The position numbers and the translations under genes were made by a program. Source: Mesostigma viride (Eukaryota; Streptophyta; Mesostigmatophyceae; Mesostigmatales; Mesostigmataceae). Taken from it: a stretch of DNA of 64,000 nucleotides. Position 1 is the stretch's first letter. Each line of letters begins with the position of its first letter. Shown one piece after another: positions 1-13,826 of the stretch. The notes below the pieces were generated by a model, which saw only the letters and a list, made by a program, of their open reading frames with translations, made no database searches and had not been told where the DNA came from. The DNA lies in the NCBI GenBank assembly GCA_009746045.1, contig RPFO01000102.1, forward strand, positions 1,700,483-1,764,482. Direction: 5' to 3'.

Positions 1-28
1 ACGTACTAGTTCGTATCACTTATTAAAG

Positions 29-4129
<4,101 letters not shown>

Positions 4130-4135
4130 GTGAGT

Positions 4136-4281
4136 TTGGAGAATGATAGGATAGGTGATAAGATGGGTGATAAGATAGGTGATAAGATAGATGATAAGAT
4201 GGGTGATAAGATAGATGATAAGATAGGTGATAAGATGGGTGATAAGATAGATGATAAGATAGATGATAAGATAGATGTGTG
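4136..4281 (+). repeat. 12-bp GATAAGATRGRT minisatellite
   Basis: A dozen imperfect copies of GATAAGATAGRT/GATAAGATGGGT directly after the GAG|GTGAGT donor at 4129/4130, so intronic in the left-most gene. Confidence 0.9.
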
Positions 4282-4454
4282 GTGATTACTCGCATAAAGT
4301 GGAGCAGCTGGAGCGTGTGTCAAGCAAGGTGCTGATCAAGGAAAAGGACGTCGGTTGGGGGACAATAGGTCGATGGTCTTTGTAGGTTAGTGAGTGGGTT
4401 GGTGATGTATGTTGCATGATAATGTATCAGCTGGAGCTCGCGGTGCCCAATGTG

Positions 4455-5165
4455 CCCAATGTCCAGGAGAAGGTCCAGGAGGAGGTCAAGGAGAAGGTCC
4501 AGGAAAAGGTTAAGGAGGTCCAGGAGGAGTCCAGGAGAAGGTTAAGGAGAAGGTCCAGGAGAAGGTCCAGGAGAAGGTCCAGGAGAAGGTCCAGGAGAAG
4601 GTCCAGGAGAAGGTTAAGGAGAAGGTCCCGGAGAAGGTTAAGAAGAAGGTCAAGGAGAAGGTCAAGGAGAAGGTTAAGGAGAAGGTCCAGGAGAAGGTCC
4701 AGGAGAAGGGTAAGGAGGAGGTCCAGGAGAAGGTCCAGGAGAAGGTCCAGGAGAAGGTTAAGGAGATGGTCCAGGAGACGGTCCAGGAGAAGGTTAAGGA
4801 GGAGGTCCGGGAGGAGGTCAAGGAAAAGGTCAAGGAGGAGGTCCCGGAGAAGGTCCAGGAGGAGGTCCAGGAGGAGGTCCAGGAGAAGGTCCAGGAGGTC
4901 CAGGAGAAGGTCCAGAAGGAGGTCCAGGAGAAGGTCCAGGAGAAGGTCCAGTATCGAGAAGGTCCAGGAGAAGGTCCAGAAGGAGGTCCAGGAGGAGGTC
5001 CAGGAGGAGGTCCAGGAGGAGGTCAAGGAGGCGGTCAAGGAGGAGGTCCAGGAGGAGGTCCAGGAGGAGGTAAAGGAGAAGGTCCAGGAGGTCAAGGAGG
5101 AGGTCCAGGAGGAGGTGAAGGAGGAGTCCAGGAGAAGGTCCAGGAGAAGGTCAAGGAGGAGGTGA
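4455..5165 (+). repeat. 12-bp GTCCAGGAGAAG minisatellite
   Basis: About 700 bp of imperfect GTCCAGGAGAAG/GTCAAGGAGGAG units, opening with CAGCTGGAGCTCG and closing at a GAG|GTGAGTGG donor. In one frame it reads VQEKVQEEVKEK, an ideal charged helix; in another it is Arg/Ser-rich. Both ends look like an exon of the gene to the left, so it may be an exon expanded by repeat growth. Whether it is translated cannot be told from sequence. Confidence 0.9.
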
Positions 5166-5384
5166 GTGGGAAAGATAAGATTTCTGTTTAGAATTTTATA
5201 ACAGCAGATGAGGTTGTTGCGGTCATGTTGTGCTAACTGGCTGCAGCTGGTGCTAACGAGCATGCTGGTCAAGGAGGAGGGGTGTGGATTATGGGTGGGC
5301 ATCCATGCATCAGTGGTGGTTTTGTAGGGAGAGTGCAGGCTGTTGTCTTTGATCGTCCTGCGATGAAGAAGCCACCGTGCTAAC

Positions 5385-5565
5385 AAGCACGCATGCACCC
5401 TGGAGCTAGCAAGCACGCATGCACCCTGGAGCTAACAAGCACCCATGCACCCTGGAGCTAACAAGCACCCATGCACCCTGGAACTAACAAGCACCCATGC
5501 ACCCTGGAAGTAACGAGCACGCATGCACTCTGGAGCTAACAAGCACCCATGCACCCTGGAACCGC
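5385..5565 (+). repeat. 26-bp minisatellite (CTGGAGCTAACAAGCACCCATGCACC)
   Basis: Seven imperfect copies with the consensus CTGGAGCTAACAAGCACCCA followed by TGCACC. The unit resembles the exon motif CTGGAGCTGGTACTCACGGA seen at 4089, so it may descend from a duplicated exon of the neighbouring gene. Confidence 0.9.
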
Positions 5566-5572
5566 TCCATTG

Positions 5573-5736
5573 ACGTGCTTACAGATCGTGGCAAAATCCA
5601 CTGTCCACTGAGCGTATTGAGTCGATTGGAGATCGATGCAAGGTGCTTCTGCTGCGTCCAAGGCGCTCGGACCTTCCGTGGCGCCTCTTCTCTGTCACAT
5701 GCCACATGTGGGCCACACTCAGGGCAAGAATGTCCA
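5573..5736. other. Gap: no gene recognised
   Basis: Open on the plus strand but with no recognisable domain. It could be the distal end of the left-most gene, interrupted by the retroelement fragment at 5737. Confidence 0.4.
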
Positions 5737-6384
5737 TTATCAAAGAGACAACCAGCGCAGGCCAGAAATCGGGAGAATCCGGACCATGGTAGCTCGAGCC
5801 TGCCGTTATCTTTTCCGCGTTTTCGAGTCGTTCAGGATGATGAAGATGAATGGTGATGGAAATGTGTATCCTTGTGCATTGAAATTATGGCTGGCTTACG
5901 TGTGGAGCGACTAGATGACCTAGACGGTGGGGCCGGAAACAGCATGCTTGATCAGGGCGTGTGTTTCTAGCCTAACTGGCCGGGAGTGTCTAGTGGTGAG
6001 CACCATTGCTGCGATCGCTCTCCCACCATTTACGAGGAAATACCCGCAAATGGAAAACCACTGAAAAGGTCTAGCTAGTCAGTCATCACGTTAGCCATGC
6101 CATGATTCCAAACGTCCAAGAACTGCACACGGTGCAAAGGCAAAAAGCCGGAGGACAGCACTTTCAAATGTGCGGCGGGAACCAAAAGCCCGCGGATGCC
6201 AGAAAACATCGTGTTGCGGCAGCGACGCGACGATGTGGACAACGAATCCAGTGCCAAGCTCGGAACGGCCGCAAAGGAGATCTGGCATCACAGGGTTCAG
6301 ATGTGCGGAGATACTATGCGATCCAGCCGGTCCACGACCTGTTTGTAGAGCTTGTGCCAAGGGGCAGCACCGAACAGATGTGGG
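5737..6384 (-). mobile_element. 3' fragment of the Penelope-like RT element (copy 1)
   Basis: This stretch is nearly identical to 15091-15739, the 3' UTR and last codons of the Penelope-like RT element. It is therefore a 5'-truncated copy in minus orientation. The shared block starts at TATCAAAGAGACAACC and stops at AGATGTGGGTGA, beyond which the two loci are unrelated. No clear TSD was found. Confidence 0.88.
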
Positions 6385-7181
6385 TGATTATGCTTGTTAC
6401 GCTGTCAACTGGGATGTTTCCAACTGGTGGTGCTGCATTTGCCTGCCCACTTTTGACACAACTCAAGCAAATTCTTGGATCCCCCCAAATTATTTATTTT
6501 ATGTGAAACTCAAATGCAGTAGCCTTCCTTACTAGGCTCAATGCTAGCATCGAGGTGACCGTTACCATAGCAGCAGAGGTTATGCCAGCTATGTATTCTT
6601 GTACACGTGATGCCGTCACGTGTTGTAACTGATTCATTAGTTAATGTATTCTTGTACAGAGATGCAACAATTCCCACATTTTTAAATGAAGACTATCGCG
6701 CGTGACTCTCTTTGAAGATGCTAAGCTGAGTTCGTCAATTGATTAGTATATTGCACGTACTGTGACCAATTTGTCATGTTGTACATACACGGAGCGTTTC
6801 TGGTGGGGGGGTGAAGTGAAATAGTTTGGTACCATACGGGATTCGAACACAGGGCCTCTTGCATGATTTCGCGGTTATAGGGGTCTCCTGATCCGAAGGC
6901 ATCCCAAGCCCAACTGCGAAAAAGCGCTTTACCGGAGAGCGGTGCAAGTGCGTTCGAAATTCTCCAATATGAACCAGCGGATCGAATCTAATAACTGCTA
7001 GCCCCACAGGGGCAGATGTGAGTAGTAGTACTACTCACTGGGTCAGTCATGCCGGCGGAAGCTTATGAATTGACGTCTATAAAGTTCCGTTTATACACGT
7101 TGATGTGTATGCCGGCGTGTGATGCAGGGCTTACGAGTAAGCGCTAGCTAGAGCTGGCCGGCGAGGATGGATCGAACTTTG
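6385..7181. other. Gap: no gene recognised
   Basis: Short, mostly AT-rich frames only. A palindromic AGTAGTAGTACTACT lies at about 7021-7036. A tRNA-like B box on the minus strand near 6840 was rejected as a tRNA. The right end is the target of the L1-A insertion. Confidence 0.4.
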
Positions 7182-7849
7182 ACGCCATTCGGTGTCCCCT
7201 ACTGTCGGCGGGTGCCCACTCGGTGTCCACTACTGCCGCCTATGTATATGGCATTGATGTGCTTGGGGTCCAAGAGCACCGACGCTCCTTTGAGGGCCCC
7301 GTTCAGCGTTCAGCGTGTCACCCTCGCACTACAATGGCAACTGCTGTGCGGCCCGGCGCATGCACCGGGTCAGGGAGGAGTGGGCCTGCTGTGCTCCCCC
7401 ACCGCTGCCGCCCAGCCAGTGCTTCTACTAACGGGACTATTTCGTCAACCGGTTGACGAATTTTGAAAATAGTAGTAAAATAGTCAACCATTTTGGGCAA
7501 TTCGTCAACCACATTCGTCAACCAACTCGGCAATTCGTCAACCAATTGACGAATATGTTCCGAAGTTCGTCAACCGGTTTGACGAAATGTTTAGGGTATT
7601 CGTCAACCATGTAAGTCCTGAAGGCCAGACCTAAGGTCCAGCGGCGCGGCGTCAGGCCGTCAGCCCGTACCATCTGAATCCTAGGTACGCTGCAGTTGGA
7701 GTTGGTTTGGAAAGACAGTACGTCAGTACGGTTCAAAACAATGCTCGGGTACCAAAACTGAAGACGAGCAAGGCAGGACTTGAGCCGACCAGGGCATGAA
7801 AAAATTATCCCTACATGATTGTAAAGACCTGTAATCGCCCTGGGCAATC

Positions 7850-8520
7850 ATGGTATTAATTACGTGACGACCTCAGGCCGTCTGGCGACTTTCATGTGCG
7901 ATAAAATATTGCATGCGAAATTGTTTCGATAATGGCGGCGGCGATGTTTAGGTAGTGTTGCATGAGCTAGAGAATGTCGAAGAAAAACGGTTTGGCAAGT
8001 TTCAAGACTAGCACCTTAGATGCTCTGTTTAAGAAGCAAGCTGGAGAAATTGTAGAAACAGAAAATATCGTCGACCTAGGCCGCAGTTTAGATGGAAAGG
8101 AGGGCAGGCAGGGTCGCGACAAACGCAAGAGAGTAGAGCTTTAGGAAGAGGATGGGTCTAATGCGCAGGAAGAGGAAGATGGCGGTATTAATTACGTGAC
8201 GACCTCAGGCCGTCTGGCGACTTTCATGTGCGATAAAATATTGCATGCGAAATTGTTTCGATAATGGCGGCGGCGATGTTTAGGTAGTGTTGCATGAGCT
8301 AGAGAATGTCGAAGAAAAACGGTTTGGCAGGTTTCAAGACTAGCACCTTAGATGCTCTGTTTAAGAAGCAAGCTGGAGAAATTGTAGAAACGGAAAATAT
8401 CGTCGACCTAGGCCGCAGTTTAGATGGAAAGGAGGGCAGGCAGGGTCGCGACAAACGCAAGAGAGTAGAGCGTGAGGAAGACGATGGGTCTAATGCGCAG
8501 GAAGAGGAAGATGGCGGCCA
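7850..8520 (+). repeat. 335-bp tandem duplication inside hAT-1
   Basis: Two near-identical copies starting GGTATTAATTACGTGACGAC (about 7851-8185 and 8186-8520). Each contains the start of the same ORF (MSKKNGLA). The first copy ends early because GAGCTTTAG replaces GAGCGTGAG. Confidence 0.9.
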
Positions 8521-8692
8521 GTCAGCATCATCTGACAGCGCCTCAAACTCTGTCGAGGAGGAATCTGGCGAGGAGGGGGCCCAGACAGAAAGGAGCAAGG
8601 CCGATGATGACGGCAGCTCTGGGCCAAGCTCGGACAAAACTGTGACAGTAGTGCCTGTTGATATCAGTGAGGAGGACGTGATGGTTGTTTAA
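8306..8692 (+). CDS. Acidic ORF inside hAT-1, no recognised domain
   Basis: A 128-residue ORF beginning MSKKNGLAGFKTSTLDALF. Residues 1-45 could form an amphipathic segment, followed by a basic stretch (GRDKRKRVER) and a long Ser/Glu/Asp-rich tail. It resembles the disordered N-terminus that precedes the DNA-binding region in some transposases, but no zinc finger, RNase H-like core or hAT dimerisation motif follows before the stop. A 5' duplicate of its first part lies at about 7973-8143. It is probably a remnant of an autonomous ancestor. Confidence 0.45.
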   Translation: MSKKNGLAGFKTSTLDALFKKQAGEIVETENIVDLGRSLDGKEGRQGRDKRKRVEREEDDGSNAQEEEDGGQSASSDSASNSVEEESGEEGAQTERSKADDDGSSGPSSDKTVTVVPVDISEEDVMVV

Positions 8693-9417
8693 TGGCCTCG
8701 TGCTGTGCACACTTGACTCTGGCCTAGCTGTGAAGGATACTAGTCATTATTCTGTATTTAATGCAGTTGTCAACAACCACCAAGTGATATTGTGTTTTAT
8801 CCACATGCATTACATGCGTGTGTGAGGCGTGAGCGACCTTAAGTTAATGATGAAGAAATAAAGCTTCCTCCCCCCCCCCCCCAGGGTTGACGAAGCGCCA
8901 CGGCAAATAGTCAACCAGTTTGATGAATTGCCGAGGCAAATAGTCAACCATTTGACGAAGTGCCGAGGCAAATAGTCAACAAGTTGACGAATGACAAAAA
9001 CCCTTAGTAGAAGCACTGCGCCCAGCTCGTGGACCACAGACTTTGCTCTAATCGAATCCTTCAGTGCACTTTCCGCTCCCTTGAAGGACGGATCCCCATT
9101 ATGCTCTCGGTAATTGTCGGATATGCACTACATGCTGCCCAGGCACCCGGCCGAGGACCGCGCAGCGTTCTTCAAGCAGTTGCTCGACATAGAGAAACAG
9201 ATCCCACGTCAATACATCGTTGCCATCTTGGTGGATGCCAACGCGACCCTGCCCGTGGGCCGCGGGGGCTGCATGTATGCGCCGCGCCTAACCGATAGTG
9301 AATGCCAACACCCCCCTACTTGAGCAACTACTCACTGAGGGGGACTTCTGCCAATACGCTGTTTGCTAAACCGCCTGATGCACTAGCGACCTTAATTAAT
9401 TATTAATTAAAATCATA

Positions 9418-9431
9418 GCTCCGTTGGGAGC
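9418..9431 (-). promoter_or_regulatory. 3'-terminal hairpin of F2-A (CAAC loop)
   Basis: On the element strand the sequence is GCTCC-CAAC-GGAGC. It is preceded by ATGT-GTT-ACAT, a second small potential stem, and followed by an AT-rich tail. The outer pair is G-C; other copies have T-A or A-T. Confidence 0.75.
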
Positions 9432-9836
9432 ATATGTAACACATAGCCCTGAGAAAGGGGCATCTATGGGTTTGTAATACAATCAGGGCTACAACCTGCA
9501 GGTGGAGGATGTACAACTATCACCTGCTCTGCATGGGTGCACAAGGTGCACCTGCACCGCCATGAGGGTTCATGCCTCCTTACCAAGCACAGGCACCCAG
9601 GGGGGGCTTGAGGAGAGGGCCTAGAAGGCCTGCATGACACATGGGGTGGAAGGTATATGTGGCTAGGCTATAGCTGGTGTACACATGGCATCTCAGCAGA
9701 AAGTAACTCCCTGCATAGGCATGGCGTGGCTAAATTCTTAATGCATCATCCATGGGAGGTCCCGTTGTAGGCTGGGCGCGGCTAAATAGTGAAAGCATCA
9801 TCCATTAAAAAAAAAATTAAATTAAATTATAACATG

Positions 9837-9850
9837 TCTCCGTTGGGAGA
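9837..9850 (-). promoter_or_regulatory. 3'-terminal hairpin of RT-B1 (CAAC loop)
   Basis: On the element strand it reads TCTCC-CAAC-GGAGA, preceded by TATGTGCTACATGA and followed by CATGTTATAATTTAATTTAA. The same preceding motif, TATGTGCTACAT, is found before the F2 hairpins. Confidence 0.75.
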
Positions 9851-9953
9851 TCATGTAGCACATATTCCAGGTTGGATGGGTGGTGTGGAGGAAGCCGCGT
9901 AATCGAACTAACCTAACTCTAAGCTATATCTAGTCTAGAAAAGCCTATCTACG

Positions 9954-10974
9954 CTACTCATCAAAACGGCTCCTCCGTTTGGGGGGAGGCGGCTTGCCCA
10001 CAGGGGCTGGCGTGTGCGCCTTGACAATCTTCTTCCACCGCGTCTTGTCTTGCATGGCAGTCCAAAGACGGGAGAGAGAGTGGATGCGGTACTCAAACTG
10101 GGCTGGGACCACTAGGTCGTCCAGCAACATCTGGGTATAGGTCATGGCATGTTTCCCTACCTTTTTAGGAATGTTCTTGGGGCCAGGCCAGGTCAAAATG
10201 TGCCGCCCCGGTTGGCCGAGCCGCTGGGGACCGGCCAGACCAAGGGCGGTGTCGACCTGGCTGGTGCGAGCAAGATGTCCTACAAATGCTATCCTACGCT
10301 GTCTAATCTCGTCCGAAATACGCGGCATACCGTGATACAAAGACTCTAAGGACCTACGCTGAGAAAACCCGACATTCAGGACCTGTCGGAGCATCCGGGT
10401 GACCGTGCCGTCTAGCTTGGCTGCCAGGGTTGCCGTGAGTGTCCATGCCTCGGCGCCATACGTGAGCACCGTGAGGACGAGGACCTTGAAGAGCATGCGC
10501 TTGCGGTGCTCGTCCAGGCCCTTGGAGCGCCAGTAGGTGTTGAGCGAACGGAGCTTGGCCCAGGAAAGGCCGATGCGGGTGTCCACATCGTCGGCAGTGT
10601 CCGGAAGCCAACTCCCCAACAGCTTGAAGCGGTCGCGGAGTGGGACCTCCGTCCCGTCTAGCAGGCGCGGCAGCGGTGGGCGACTGGAGGCCCCAATCAC
10701 CATCGCCTCAGTTTTGACACTAATCTCCAACCCCACCGCCCTCGCCTCCAGGCCCAGACAGTCCAGCCAGGTCTGAATGTGCTCGGGGCGCGCGATGAGG
10801 GTGGTGTCGTCCGCATAAATCAGGTCAGCCAGGCGGTAACCCGTGCTAACCCCGCCGTGCCCACGCTCGTTAAGGATGTCCAAGCCTGGCTCGAACCCCT
10901 TAAGAGCAGTAAAGCGCGCACGTGCCTGGCGCATGACGTGGTCCACGACAATAATGAACAGGTATGGAGACAGG
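9954..10974 (-). pseudogene. RT-B1 reverse transcriptase, C-terminal half
   Basis: Continues the RT fragment at 12178-12854 after removal of F1-1: GCVLSP from the right piece joins YLFIIVVDHVMRQAR here. The catalytic YADD box is present (DLIYADDTTLIA), followed by GLEISVKTEAMVI and FKLLGSWLP, typical of LINE RTs. The C-terminal part has LTYGAEAWTL and RRIAFVGHLART, as in L1-like thumb and tail regions. The stop is at 9954. This half is open, but the gene is inactivated by the insertion and 5' truncation. Confidence 0.85.
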
Positions 10975-11747
10975 TCGTCCACAAGCTACAACCACAGTTC
11001 ACGGCGCTACACACCGCGGCGCAGGCTTCGGAAACGCATGCTGCACTTGTCTCTCGCCTTAACCAGGTGGAAGGCAAGTGCGGCGTGCTCATGAAGAAGC
11101 TTGAGGCCATCACCGCCCACACCGAGGCCCTGGCCACACAGGTCCCAAAGCTAGCGGAGCAGACGGCCACCATTGCCTCCCAGCCACCCCGGCAGGATGC
11201 TGGTGACCTCCCGCTCTCCTACGCGGACCTGCTGCGGACAGCGACCGCCTCCACCACCGACGCCATCGCCACGAAGCTCCAGGAGCTGGAGGACCACCGC
11301 CAGGCCCAGCAACGGGAGGTCACCGATCGCGCTCGCCGCGAGTGCCGAGTGGTGCTACGTCGCTTCCCCCAGAAGCCAGGTGAGACGTCAACCTCCCTTG
11401 CTGACGAGATCAAGAAACAGCTTCTTACCCTCATGGGCCTGGTAGGTGAGGTAGAACTGCGTGGGTGCCACCGCCTTCCCCACTCACGGGACAAGGCGGC
11501 CACCCCACCAGTCCTGCTCACCTTCATCTCCCCTGAGGATAAGCAGCGGTTCCTCTCTCGTCGCAAGCGGTTGCACGACCTCACCTGGACGCTGGATGAC
11601 GACCTAACCCCCGCTCAGCAACAGCAGCGACGCGACCTGTGGCCGGAATACCTCCGCCATAAGCAGGACCCCCAGAAGCCCAAGGTGTACTGGAGGGGCG
11701 GGGACCTGATGATCAACCACAAGATGTGGACGCCCCCAGCGGGCTAG
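10975..11747 (+). CDS. F1-1 ORF1 protein, N-terminally truncated
   Basis: Open from the 5' truncation point to the TAG at 11747, about 257 codons from the element edge. Upstream in-frame codons belong to the antisense of RT-B1. In order: a heptad-rich helical region (LVSRLNQVEGKCGVLMKKLE, then LATQVPKLAEQTATI); a linker; RECRVVLRRFPQKP opening an RRM-like domain; VLLTFISPEDKQRFLSRRKR; and a C-terminal domain with TLDDDLTPAQQQQRRDLWPE and KVYWRGGDLMIN. This is the layout of LINE-1 ORF1p (coiled coil, RRM, CTD), an RNA-binding chaperone that packages LINE RNA. Assignment is by motif pattern only. Confidence 0.75.
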
Positions 11748-12107
11748 AATAGCAATAGCCCTAGCTTGTAACCATTGGAGTCACTGTCGCTAAGGCAGCC
11801 ATGCCTAGAATGTTTGCCTAGCTGTGCCAACAAACCTAGTCACGTGCCGCCAACGCACGGTACACAACCAGCCATAGCCTTAGCCTAGTTCTAGTACAGC
11901 CATGCTACGCCCTGGCTATGTTCAGATTACTTGCCCACGCTCCTTGCTATGACATGCTCACATGGGTCTTATTGCACCCACAGTTTGCCGGATCGTTAGC
12001 CTGTCCTTTTAGCTAGCCGCGCCCGATTGCAGCTGTGGCATGCCTTTGGCATGAAGGAGACTGGGGGTCTCTGCCCTTTCTCCTGTAGTGCACACACAGG
12101 GATTAAA

Positions 12108-12141
12108 AGCACTTCGGTGCTCCGTGACTCCCCAACGGGAG
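12108..12141 (+). promoter_or_regulatory. F1 3'-end double hairpin (UUCG and CAAC loops)
   Basis: AGCAC-TTCG-GTGCT is a perfect five-pair stem with a UUCG tetraloop. It is followed by CCGTGA, then CTCCC-CAAC-GGGAG. GTGCTCC of the first hairpin can instead pair with GGAGCAC at the end of the second, so the region could switch folds. The same pair is present in F1-2 (18307-18340) and F1-3 (25144-25177). Confidence 0.75.
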
Positions 12142-12177
12142 CACGAGTTTAATTAATTAATTAATTATGGAGACAGG

Positions 12178-12854
12178 ACACAACCTTGCCACACCCCGTG
12201 GTGAAGGGGGAATGGTGGGGTGGTGCCTTCCGCAGTCCGCACTACTGCCTGTGAGCCCTCATACAGTCGGCGAATGGCAGCAATAAACGCTGGTGGCACG
12301 CGGTCCAGAGCTAGGATGGCCCAAAGAGCCTCCCAGAGGACCGTGTCAAAGGCCTTGATATAGTCAACAAAAATGAGGACCAGCGGCAAACTGTCAGGGG
12401 GAAGGCGACGCACCTCCTCCATCAACCGGCGCGCGACAAACACAGCCATGACAGTGTTACGGCCACTACGGAAACCCATCTGAGACTCACCCAGGTGTGG
12501 GTCCAGCGCGGCGCGGAGCCTGTGCAGCATCATGCGCATGAAGACCTTCAGCGCGGCGCTCTGGAGGCAGACACCCCGGTAGTTACCGGGGTCAGCAGCA
12601 GAGCCCTTCTTGTACAGCATGACGCGGATGGCCGTCTGCCACTCAGCAGGCGGAGGCTCGTCAGAGAGCAGGACACGGTTGCAGAACGCCAGCAGAAGAT
12701 CCCTAACCGCCAGATCAGGGGTCTTCAGCAGCTCAGCAGAAAGGTGGTCGGCACCGACCGCCGCATCGTACCGCAGGCGAGCAAGGGCGCCGTCCAATTC
12801 CTCCAAAGTGAAGGGGTGGACGACGTCGTTGGTGGCAAGGCAGCCCTCCTTCAA
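12178..12854 (-). pseudogene. RT-B1 reverse transcriptase, N-terminal half
   Basis: Fingers and palm of a LINE reverse transcriptase. Motifs in order: LDGALARLRYDAAVGADHLS, RVMLYKKGSAADPGNYRGV, MGFRSGRNTVMAVFVARRL, LPLVLIFVDYIKAFDTV (catalytic motif A) and HHGVWQGCVLSP, where F1-1 interrupts. The continuation is at 9954-10974. The upstream linker frame (13529-12855) is offset from this one, probably by slippage in the G run at 12951-12960. Confidence 0.85.
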
Positions 12855-13529
12855 GGCGGGGACTTGGTAGTCCGCGGCCGAGGAGGGGGGCGCTGGTGGC
12901 GGCGGGGGTCCGGCGACCCCGAGGCGGGCGGCCGTCTCGGGGTGAAGCGGCGGGGGGGGGCGCGAGCCCCACCGGTCAAGGAAACATTGTGGGCCAACCA
13001 GCGGTCAAGGCTTACCGGCGCCGTGCCGTCCCCCGTGTGCTCCACCGGGGTGCGCTGCCGCCGGCCGCCGAGCCGGTCGAGGTGGTACCACATGTCCTTG
13101 CCCTGGTTGCGAGCCTGGCAGGCCTTGGCATCCGCGATGCACTGGGCCGCCTCCGCGTCCTGAGCGTGCTCGTAGGCCTCCACAAGGGCGGCCTTGAGCA
13201 ATGGTTTCTGCAGCGGGTCCCGGTTACGCTTGAGGCGGTGCCGGGCGGCCAAGACCTTGGGGTCCTGGCGGTAGAGCGGGCCGGGGCGGCGGCGGGGCAT
13301 GACCGGCAGGTGCCGGGCCGCCAGCAACGGGGCACGGGCCGCAAAGCCCGCAAAAATGGCTGCGTTGGGGGCACCATTGTCCAGCTCGTCGACGTCCGCC
13401 CGGGCGTCCAGTGCCGACAGGTACTTCCGTCGGCACCAGTTCCGCTCGTGCTCGGCGTCCGTCCAGTCCTCAGGATCTCCCTTGACCGGACGTAGAGCAG
13501 ACCAGTCAGGGCGGACCACTGGGGCGCGC
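12851..13529 (-). pseudogene. RT-B1 ORF2 linker before the RT
   Basis: Open frame beginning at the 5' truncation point of RT-B1. It includes EHERNWCRRKYLSALDARAD, LKRNRDPLQKPLLKAALVEA and KDMWYHLDRLGGR, typical of the helical region between endonuclease and RT in LINE ORF2. Its apparent start codons at 13549 and 13540 lie outside the element, in target sequence, so are not genuine. It ends in a frameshifted Pro/Arg-rich stretch. Confidence 0.7.
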
Positions 13530-13826
13530 GCATCATCCATGGGGGCCATTATGGGCGCACATGCGCGTGGGCCACATGCTAGGCTAGGCCTGACTAATCT
13601 ACACTACTGGTATAGGTTCCCTAGTCTGGGGTGGCAGGGGGGGCCTGCCATGGCTTGTGGTCAACGTGGATGACCGCCCCCCTCCAGTACACCGGCTTCC
13701 CTCCTGCGCGCTGCCGGAGCTGAACTGGGTAGGTCGGCCATAGCTCGCGTCGCCGCTGTTGCTGGGCCAGGGTCAAGTCGTCGTCCAGCGTGAAGCGAGT
13801 CTCCGAGAGCTTCTTGCGGCATTTAA
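13530..13826 (-). pseudogene. F2-A ORF1 C-terminus and proximal 3' UTR
   Basis: Matches 28525-28806 of F2-B almost base for base, including the ORF1 end that reads QQQRRRELW in the paralogue. The break at 13826, after GCGGCATTTAA, continues at about 19513. Confidence 0.85.

Larger units (their letters stand above)
7417..9018. mobile_element. hAT-like non-autonomous DNA transposon (hAT-1)
   Basis: The ends are CAGTGCTTCTACTAA and TTAGTAGAAGCACTG, a perfect 15-bp terminal inverted repeat, flanked by an exact 8-bp duplication CGCCCAGC (7409-7416 and 9019-9026). CAGTG/CACTG ends with an 8-bp TSD are typical of hAT elements. Sub-terminal regions hold many direct and inverted copies of TTCGTCAAC, about 7440-7610 on the left and 8884-8996 on the right, as expected for transposase binding sites. 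No transposase domain is encoded; one short acidic ORF lies inside. It interrupts the L1-A endonuclease. Confidence 0.88.
7193..9383 (+). pseudogene. L1-A endonuclease domain, split by a hAT element
   Basis: AP-endonuclease-like domain of L1-A ORF2. The left part (7193-7416) contains YGIDVLGVQEHR, as in the first catalytic block of LINE endonucleases, and GGVGLLCSP. The right part (9019-9383) contains NRILQCTFRSLEGR, then AILVDANATLPVG at the position of the usual GDFNA block. The domain resumes at 19715 beyond F2-A: LFAKPPDALATL reads straight across the TSD, and LDYIL follows at about 19770 at the IDYI block. At least two frameshifts (about 9160 and 9340) and a substituted GDFNA motif make it a pseudogene. 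Confidence 0.75.
10975..12165 (+). mobile_element. F1-1: 5'-truncated ORF1-only element inside RT-B1
   Basis: Plus-strand copy of family F1. It contains most of an L1-ORF1p-like ORF (stop at 11747), about 400 bp of 3' UTR, a UUCG hairpin (12108-12121), a CAAC-loop hairpin (12128-12141) and an AATT repeat tail ending at the TSD. No RT or endonuclease follows ORF1. It sits exactly in the GCVLSPYLFII motif of the RT-B1 reverse transcriptase, opposite in orientation. Confidence 0.9.
10963..12177 (+). repeat. 12-bp target-site duplication of F1-1
   Basis: TATGGAGACAGG occurs at 10963-10974 and again at 12166-12177, exactly bracketing F1-1. Removing the insert and one copy restores the RT reading GCVLSPYLFII, as seen in L1-A at about 23565. 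Confidence 0.93.
9806..13529 (-). mobile_element. RT-B1: 5'-truncated LINE with reverse transcriptase
   Basis: The TSD is GCATCATCCAT (9795-9805 and 13530-13540). The unbroken paralogue at about 28501-28545 shows the empty site. The 3' end has an A/T-rich tail (9806-9830), a TCTCC-CAAC-GGAGA hairpin at 9837-9850 and about 100 bp of UTR before the RT stop at 9954. The element begins in the region between endonuclease and RT, so endonuclease and any ORF1 are lost. It is interrupted at 10975-12165 by F1-1. Confidence 0.9.

Noticed and set aside
6830-6925. Possible minus-strand tRNA with a GTTCGAATCCC B-box-like sequence
   Set aside because: No matching A box at the right spacing and no acceptor stem can be formed.
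10779-10974. N-terminal extension of the F1-1 ORF (322-residue version starting at 10779)
   Set aside because: 10779-10974 is antisense of the RT-B1 reverse transcriptase outside the insertion boundary; the frame is open only by chance.
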